The translations under genes and the position numbers were made by a program. A DNA stretch of 64,000 nucleotides from Dorea sp. (GTDB lineage: Bacteria; Bacillota; Clostridia; Lachnospirales; Lachnospiraceae): NCBI GenBank assembly GCA_022769185.1, contig JALEKG010000090.1:1-64000 (forward strand), given 5' to 3'. Below are positions 58,526 to 64,000 of this stretch, in pieces. Position 1 is the stretch's first letter; each line of letters opens with the position of its first letter. A model generated the notes under the pieces. That model ran no database searches, had not been told where the DNA came from, and saw only the letters and a program-made list of their open reading frames with translations.

Positions 58526-59845
58526 ATGGCAAAATATAAAATTGTTCATTATCTGAATCAGTTTTTCGGAGGAATTGGTGGAGAAGATAAAGCAGATTTT
58601 GAGCCTGAAGTATGGGAAAAAGTGGTAGGACCGGGGCAGGCATTAAAAGCTGGACTGGGAGAAGATTTTGAAATTGTGGCAACGGTAGTATGTGGGGATA
58701 ACTATTTCGGAGAAAATCTGGATAAAGCGACAGATACAATCGTAGAAATGGTGAGAAAATATGAACCGGATATTTTTGTGGCTGGACCTGCATTTAATGC
58801 CGGACGTTATGGTGTGGCTTGCGGAACAATCTGTAAAGCAGTAGAAGAAAGGCTCGGAATCCCGGTTATTTCCGGCATGTATGAAGAAAATCCGGGATCC
58901 GATATGTTTAAGCAGGATGTGATTCTTGTTAAGACTGGAAATTCTGCTGCAACAATGAGAAAAGCAGTTCCTACATTTGTAAACCTGATTAAAAAGATGG
59001 TAACAGGAGAAGAGATTTTTGGACCTTCCATAGAGGGTTATCTGGAACGTGGTATTCGTGTGAATTATTTTGCAGAAGAGAGAGGCTCTGAGCGTGGGAT
59101 TCAGATGCTGATCAAAAAGATGAAAGGGGAAGAATTTCAGACGGATCTTCCAATGCCGAAATTTGATCGTGTATCGCCTGCAAAACCAATCACGGATCTA
59201 AAGTCTGCTAAGATTGCAGTTGTTACCTCTGGCGGTATTGTACCAGTGGGGAATCCAGATCACATTGAATCTTCCAATGCCACGAAATTTGGAGTATATT
59301 CCATCGAAGGAATGGAGGAAATGTCGAAAGAAGATTTCATGACAATTCATGGAGGCTATGACAGACAGTTTGTGCTTGAAAATCCAAACCTTGTTATTCC
59401 GCTGGATGTTCTTCGCAAGAAAGAAAAAGCGGGAGAGATCGGAGAACTGCTTCCGTATTTTGCAAGTACGACAGGAACTGGTACTGCAACCAATTCAGCT
59501 GCGAAATTCGGAGATGAAATCGGCAAGAAATTTATCGAGGAAGGTGTAGATGGCGTGCTTCTCGTCAGCACCTGAGGTACCTGTACCCGTTGCGGTGCAA
59601 CGATGGTAAAAGGTATTGAAAAATACGGAATTCCGGTGGTTCATCTTTGTACAGTTGTTCCAATTTCCAGAACGATTGGTGCGAATAGAATCATTCCGGC
59701 AATTGGTATTCCTTATCCACTGGGCGATCCAACACAAGGAGAAGAAGAATCATACAAAATACGTGAGAAACTGGTGACAAGAGCACTGAAAGCGCTTGAA
59801 ACACCAATTAAGGATCAGACGGTTTTTGAAAAGGATGAGTGGTAA
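58526..59845 (+). CDS. grdB: Glycine/sarcosine/betaine reductase component B, selenoprotein gamma subunit (GrdB/F/H-type), 439 aa with Sec at TGA 59573-59575
   Basis: Track ORFs 58526-59575 and 59603-59845 are in one frame; junction reads LLVST-U-GTCTRCGATMVKGIEKYGIPVVHLCTVVPIS (UxxCxxC motif). Confidence 0.94.
59584..59608 (+). promoter_or_regulatory. Bacterial SECIS-like hairpin
   Basis: TACC CGTTGC-ggt-GCAACG at GGTA, 8 nt after the TGA; apical loop ~19 nt after TGA. Confidence 0.75.
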
Positions 59846-59886
59846 CAGGATATCTGAAAAAGATTGTTTCTACGGGAAATGCGAAG

Positions 59887-59927
59887 GACGGTCTATGGCT
59901 GAAAATAATGATCAGCCATAGACCGTC
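59887..59927. terminator. Bidirectional terminator between convergent grdB and SBP genes
   Basis: Perfect 16-bp inverted repeat GACGGTCTATGGCTGA / TCAGCCATAGACCGTC. Confidence 0.9.
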
Positions 59928-59946
59928 TCTTATCATTTAGTACAGA

Positions 59947-61008
59947 TTATTGAAAAGCTTTTTCAGCATATTCTGTTGTTACAAGATCTTTATAGGAAGC
60001 ACGTTTCGTAAGCTCTCCGGCCTCTTCAAGGATATCCTGAAGAAGGTCAAAGCTTTCTTCCTGGAAGATCAGATTTTCTTTCCATGTGTCTTGGTCATAG
60101 TAACGTGTGATGATCATGGTGATCGTATCAAGATCTGTTTCCTTGAACTGTGGTGCAATGACGCCGGCGATTTCTTCCGGAGTGTGCTTCTGCACATAAT
60201 CCATTCCTTTTTGAAGAGCATTGGTAAATTTCTGAATCACATCTGGATTTTGGGAAATGTAACTTTTCTTTGCTGAGAACGCAGTATAAGGAACATAGCC
60301 ACTGTCTGTTCCAAGAGAAGCAACAACATAACCTTTGCCTTCTTTTTCAAGATTGGTTGCTCCAGGTTCAAATTCAACTGTAAAATCAGCCTGACCTTCA
60401 GAAAATGCAGCAGCAGTTGAACCAAAGTCAATACTCTGGTCAATTTCCAGGTCTTTTGCAGGGTCAATGCCATTTTGTTTCAGAATATATTCAAATACCA
60501 TTTCCGGCATACCACCTTTTCGCCCACCCAGAACTTTTTTCCCTTTTAGATCATCCCAGGTGAAGTCAGGCATTTCTTCTCTGGCAACCAGGAAATTACC
60601 GGCTCTCTGTGTTAGTTGGGCAAAGTTTACGACATAATCCTTTGCACCTTCATTGTAGGTATAGATGGTTGCCTCAGAACCCATGAAGCCAATATCGGCG
60701 CTGCCAGATAAGACAGCGGTCATAGTTTTGTCGGCTCCAAATCCAGTTACGAGTTCCAGATCAATTCCTTCCTCTTCAAAATATCCTTCTTCGATCGCGA
60801 CATACATAGGCGCATAGAAGATGGAATGTGCCACTTCATTTAATATGACGTTGACAGGTTCTTTTGCATTACCGCTTTCATTTTCGCTTCCGGAAGAAGC
60901 TGTTCCGGAAGTTGATTGGTCTGCTTCTGGATTACTGGAAGAGCAGGCCGCCAGCATCGTAAGTATCATGGCAGAAACTAAAAGTACTGCAAATAAGCGC
61001 TTTTTCAT
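59947..61008 (-). CDS. ABC transporter substrate-binding lipoprotein, NitT/TauT-like
   Basis: Lipobox LAAC, VNVILNEVAHSIFYAPMYVAIEEGYFEEEGIDLELV. Confidence 0.92.
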   Translation of the reverse strand: MKKRLFAVLLVSAMILTMLAACSSSNPEADQSTSGTASSGSENESGNAKEPVNVILNEVAHSIFYAPMYVAIEEGYFEEEGIDLELVTGFGADKTMTAVLSGSADIGFMGSEATIYTYNEGAKDYVVNFAQLTQRAGNFLVAREEMPDFTWDDLKGKKVLGGRKGGMPEMVFEYILKQNGIDPAKDLEIDQSIDFGSTAAAFSEGQADFTVEFEPGATNLEKEGKGYVVASLGTDSGYVPYTAFSAKKSYISQNPDVIQKFTNALQKGMDYVQKHTPEEIAGVIAPQFKETDLDTITMIITRYYDQDTWKENLIFQEESFDLLQDILEEAGELTKRASYKDLVTTEYAEKAFQ

Positions 61009-61126
61009 AATGACCTCCTTAAAAATATCTGGTTATTGTTCCAAGAAACATTATCTAACGGTATATTATATTCATGGAGAAAGATATGGTGAAAAAGGGA
61101 AGAGGGTTATGATATAATAAAAATGA

Positions 61127-61160
61127 TATGATTCTTATAATAAAAGAGGTTAGAATCATA
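61127..61160. promoter_or_regulatory. Inverted repeat in the MATE gene promoter region
   Basis: TATGATTCT-N16-AGAATCATA, perfect 9-bp arms flanking a TATAAT. Confidence 0.6.
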
Positions 61161-61190
61161 GATTTGGTTGTCTGAAAGGGGGCTTTTGCT

Positions 61191-62600
61191 ATGATAAGAA
61201 ATATGACGGCAAAAAAGGATGAATCCAAAAATCTGATGATGAGTAATCCGATTACAGAGGGAGTGATTTGGAAACAGTTATTGATTTTTTTCTTTCCGAT
61301 CGTTGTGGGGACGCTGTTTCAACAATTGTATAACACAGCGGATGCGATCATTGTTGGAAGATTTATTGGGAAAGAAGCTCTTGCAAGTGTCGGAGGTTCT
61401 TCGGCTGTACTGACCTATCAGGTGGTTATGATCTTTACCGGACTGTCTTCGGGAGCGACAGTCGTGATCTCGCAGTTTTTTGGATCAGGGAATTCTGAAA
61501 AATTACATAAAGCGCTTCATACGGCGTATGCTTTTTCGGTGATCGTGAGTTTGATCCTGGCGTTCCTTGGATGGTTTGTGACGCCATGGATTCTTGAGGC
61601 CATGAAGACGCAGGCAGAGCTTATGAATGATTCGATTTTATATCTCAGGATTTATTTCCTGGGGATTATTTCTACTTTAATCTATAACATGGGATCCGGA
61701 ATTATGCGTGCAATCGGAGATTCGAAAAGACCACTCTATTATCTGATTGTCTGCTGTGTGTTGAATATTGTGCTCGATATTGTTCTGGTGGTCGTATTCC
61801 AGATGGGGATTTCGGGAGCGGCTCTTGCGACGGTATTGTCTCAGACCGTGAGCGCCTGTCTGGTGACACGTTCATTGATGTGTTCCTATGATTCAATTAA
61901 ACTGAGAATGAGGGATATCAAACTGGATTTTTCTATCTTAAAGGCGGAATTAAAGATTGGTCTGCCGGGGGGAATGCTGTCCTGTATGTATGGACTGACG
62001 AATATTATCATTCAGACGGCGGTCAATGGACTGGGAACGGATACAACGGCTGCGTGGGCCGCATTTGGGAAAATGGATCTGATCTTCTGGGCGGTAAGTG
62101 GTGCGTTTGGAACTGCAGTAACGACATTTTCTGGACAAAATTATGGAGCAGGGAAATTAGAACGTGTTTATAGAAGCGTGAGAGTCTCATTGGGGATGAG
62201 TCTTAGTATGTGTGGAGGAATTCTGATCATTCTTATGGCCTTTGCGAAACCATTGTTCGGAATGTTTACATCGGATGAAAATGTAATCAGCATCGGCGTC
62301 TACATTCTGCTCCGCATTACACCGAGTTATATTATCTATGTATTCGTAGAGATATTTACTGGTGCGCTTCGTGGAATCGGAGATGTATTAATACCGATGC
62401 TGATCACAACGGGTGGTGTAATTGGTGTAAGACTGCCTTGGATTCTGATCATGACTCCGATCCATAAGGATATCACGACGATCATCATCAGCTATCCGCT
62501 TGCATGGGCAGCAACTGCTTTATTTTTGATTCCGTATTATCTTTACAGGAAAAAACGGATGAACAGGGATAAGATGACATCTATACCCGGTCGTGATTGA
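61191..62600 (+). CDS. MATE-family efflux transporter
   Basis: FPIVVGTLFQQLYNTADAIIVGRFIGKEALASVGGSSAV. Confidence 0.95.
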   Translation: MIRNMTAKKDESKNLMMSNPITEGVIWKQLLIFFFPIVVGTLFQQLYNTADAIIVGRFIGKEALASVGGSSAVLTYQVVMIFTGLSSGATVVISQFFGSGNSEKLHKALHTAYAFSVIVSLILAFLGWFVTPWILEAMKTQAELMNDSILYLRIYFLGIISTLIYNMGSGIMRAIGDSKRPLYYLIVCCVLNIVLDIVLVVVFQMGISGAALATVLSQTVSACLVTRSLMCSYDSIKLRMRDIKLDFSILKAELKIGLPGGMLSCMYGLTNIIIQTAVNGLGTDTTAAWAAFGKMDLIFWAVSGAFGTAVTTFSGQNYGAGKLERVYRSVRVSLGMSLSMCGGILIILMAFAKPLFGMFTSDENVISIGVYILLRITPSYIIYVFVEIFTGALRGIGDVLIPMLITTGGVIGVRLPWILIMTPIHKDITTIIISYPLAWAATALFLIPYYLYRKKRMNRDKMTSIPGRD

Positions 62601-63573
62601 TTTCCTGATAGAAGAGACGGGCAATCTCATCCTGTTGATCTGTTTGACCAAGTACCCACATGAGTTTTGCAACAATAGACTCTGTAGTCATATCACCGGC
62701 CTGCAGGATTCCGGGATGGTCACTGTATTTTTTCCCGACCTGGTAAACCGCCAGGTCGCATCCTTCTTCTGGAACCTGTGTGGTAACAGCGATGGTTTTT
62801 CCAGAATCCACCCAGGAGAAGATTGCTTTTTCAAAAGAATCATCATATTCTGGGATTCCACCGATTCCGAAGGTTTCCAGAATGATTGCATCATAGTGTC
62901 CGTTCAGCAGTTCAAAAATGTCTGCTTTGACTTCCGGAGTCAGTTTCAGAACAAAAACACGGTCATTCAGCCGGTCGTAAGTTTTTAACGCCTCAGGAGC
63001 GGGCGGTGTCTCAGTATAGTAGCGAATGATCCTACTGTCCCGTATCACTGCAAGCTCCGGGAAATTCATACTTTCAAAGGCGTCAAAGCTTCTGGTACGT
63101 TGCTTCCGGCCTCTGGTTCCGGCGACGGCTTTCCCATTAAAGACAATGCAGACATTACAGGATGCGTTATCAGCTGCATAGAGAATGCTCTGATAAAGAT
63201 TGATCTTAGCATCTGTATACGGATTAGCCATTGGTTTTTGAGAACCTGTCAGTACGATTGGTTTTACACTGTCTTGAATCAGATAAGAAAGTGCTGCAGC
63301 AGTATAAGCCATTGTGTCCGTACCATGCAAAATCACAAAGCCATCATATGTTTCATAATGATCCATTATTGCATTACGGATCTGAAGCCATTGCCTGGGC
63401 CGCATATTCGTACTGTCAATATTCATCAGCTGAAGTACATCCAGTTTGCAGATCTCACTAAGTCCTGGTACACTGGCTGCCAGTTCTTCCCCAGTTACAA
63501 CTGGAGTCAGGCCCAGGGATCCTTCTTTGGAGGCGATGGTGCCTCCGGTTGCTATCATTAGTATTTTCTTCAT
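62581..63573 (-). CDS. Asparaginase (L-asparaginase I type)
   Basis: MKKILMIATGGTIASKEGSLGL, FVILHGTDTMAYTAAALSY; start moved to 63573 (RBS AGGTGG). Confidence 0.95.
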   Translation of the reverse strand: MKKILMIATGGTIASKEGSLGLTPVVTGEELAASVPGLSEICKLDVLQLMNIDSTNMRPRQWLQIRNAIMDHYETYDGFVILHGTDTMAYTAAALSYLIQDSVKPIVLTGSQKPMANPYTDAKINLYQSILYAADNASCNVCIVFNGKAVAGTRGRKQRTRSFDAFESMNFPELAVIRDSRIIRYYTETPPAPEALKTYDRLNDRVFVLKLTPEVKADIFELLNGHYDAIILETFGIGGIPEYDDSFEKAIFSWVDSGKTIAVTTQVPEEGCDLAVYQVGKKYSDHPGILQAGDMTTESIVAKLMWVLGQTDQQDEIARLFYQEINHDRV

Positions 63574-63669
63574 GAATACCACCTCTTTAACATACAAAAT
63601 TGCCATCTGTATATCGGCGCTATTATAAGAGTATCCATGAAATAGGAAGATGTCAAGAAAAATATCAGG

Positions 63670-63891
63670 TTACGTTTCTTGCGAGGACTTGTTTCTTGAG
63701 GAAATACTGCCGGGGCTGATGTTTACTGCGCGGCTGTCTGGGGGGAGAAAGTGATAGAGATCTTCATAAGATTCGAGTTCTGCTTCGGAGACTGGTTCAG
63801 ACGGAATCAGTCCAGTACAATCCTGGGAAGAAGCTGCATTAGAAAGATAATCGTATTCGTCGATAATCTTCGGGTTGTCTTTTCCTTTCAT
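63670..63891 (-). CDS. Small hypothetical protein (73 aa)
   Basis: GGAGGTG RBS, MKGKDNPKIIDEYDYLSNAASSQDCTGLIPSEPVSEAELESYEDLYHFLP... Confidence 0.7.
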   Translation of the reverse strand: MKGKDNPKIIDEYDYLSNAASSQDCTGLIPSEPVSEAELESYEDLYHFLPPDSRAVNISPGSISSRNKSSQET

Positions 63892-64000
63892 TTAAACACC
63901 TCCGTGAAATGATTGTTATAATTCTTTTACGTTTCTGGGGTAGAATGTGTAGAAAAAGGGAAAGCTATACTGTATAATAATTCCATAGGTATCATAGGAG

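Noticed and set aside
58526-59575. grdB-like gene as a pseudogene truncated by a nonsense mutation
   Set aside because: The TGA lies exactly at the UxxCxxC Sec position of the GrdB family, the frame continues with conserved sequence, and a SECIS-like hairpin follows.
59603-59845. Separate 80-aa CDS starting at ATG 59603
   Set aside because: It is the in-frame C-terminus of the selenoprotein; no RBS at this ATG.

Overview
The window looks like chromosome from a Gram-positive gut Clostridium, probably Lachnospiraceae. That placement is inferred from gene content and style; no search was run. Most of it is a conserved housekeeping backbone: lepA, hemW, rho, rpmE, prmC, prfA, hisC, DAHP synthase, murT/gatD, ispG, polC, mgtE, ptsI. 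Accessory modules sit within it: (i) an arylacetate module (paaK - iorA - iorB - ACT - paaK - ACT); (ii) a sortase/pilin operon; (iii) a grdX - tetR - grdE - grdB locus whose grdB-like gene is split in the ORF track by an in-frame TGA that I read as selenocysteine, with a SECIS-like hairpin just downstream; (iv) an orphan NitT/TauT-type substrate-binding lipoprotein; (v) an A24 prepilin peptidase. The most interesting non-coding signal is upstream of mgtE (33081-33349). It comprises a consensus-like promoter, an unannotated 32-codon leader ORF with a good RBS, a strong intrinsic terminator, and a perfect 10-nt complement between the leader ORF and the terminator's 5' arm. This is the architecture of a translation-coupled attenuator, and I do not recognise an M-box there. 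A second possible attenuator or small RNA precedes the CarD-family gene (55122-55246). All functional calls are read from sequence and family knowledge only.
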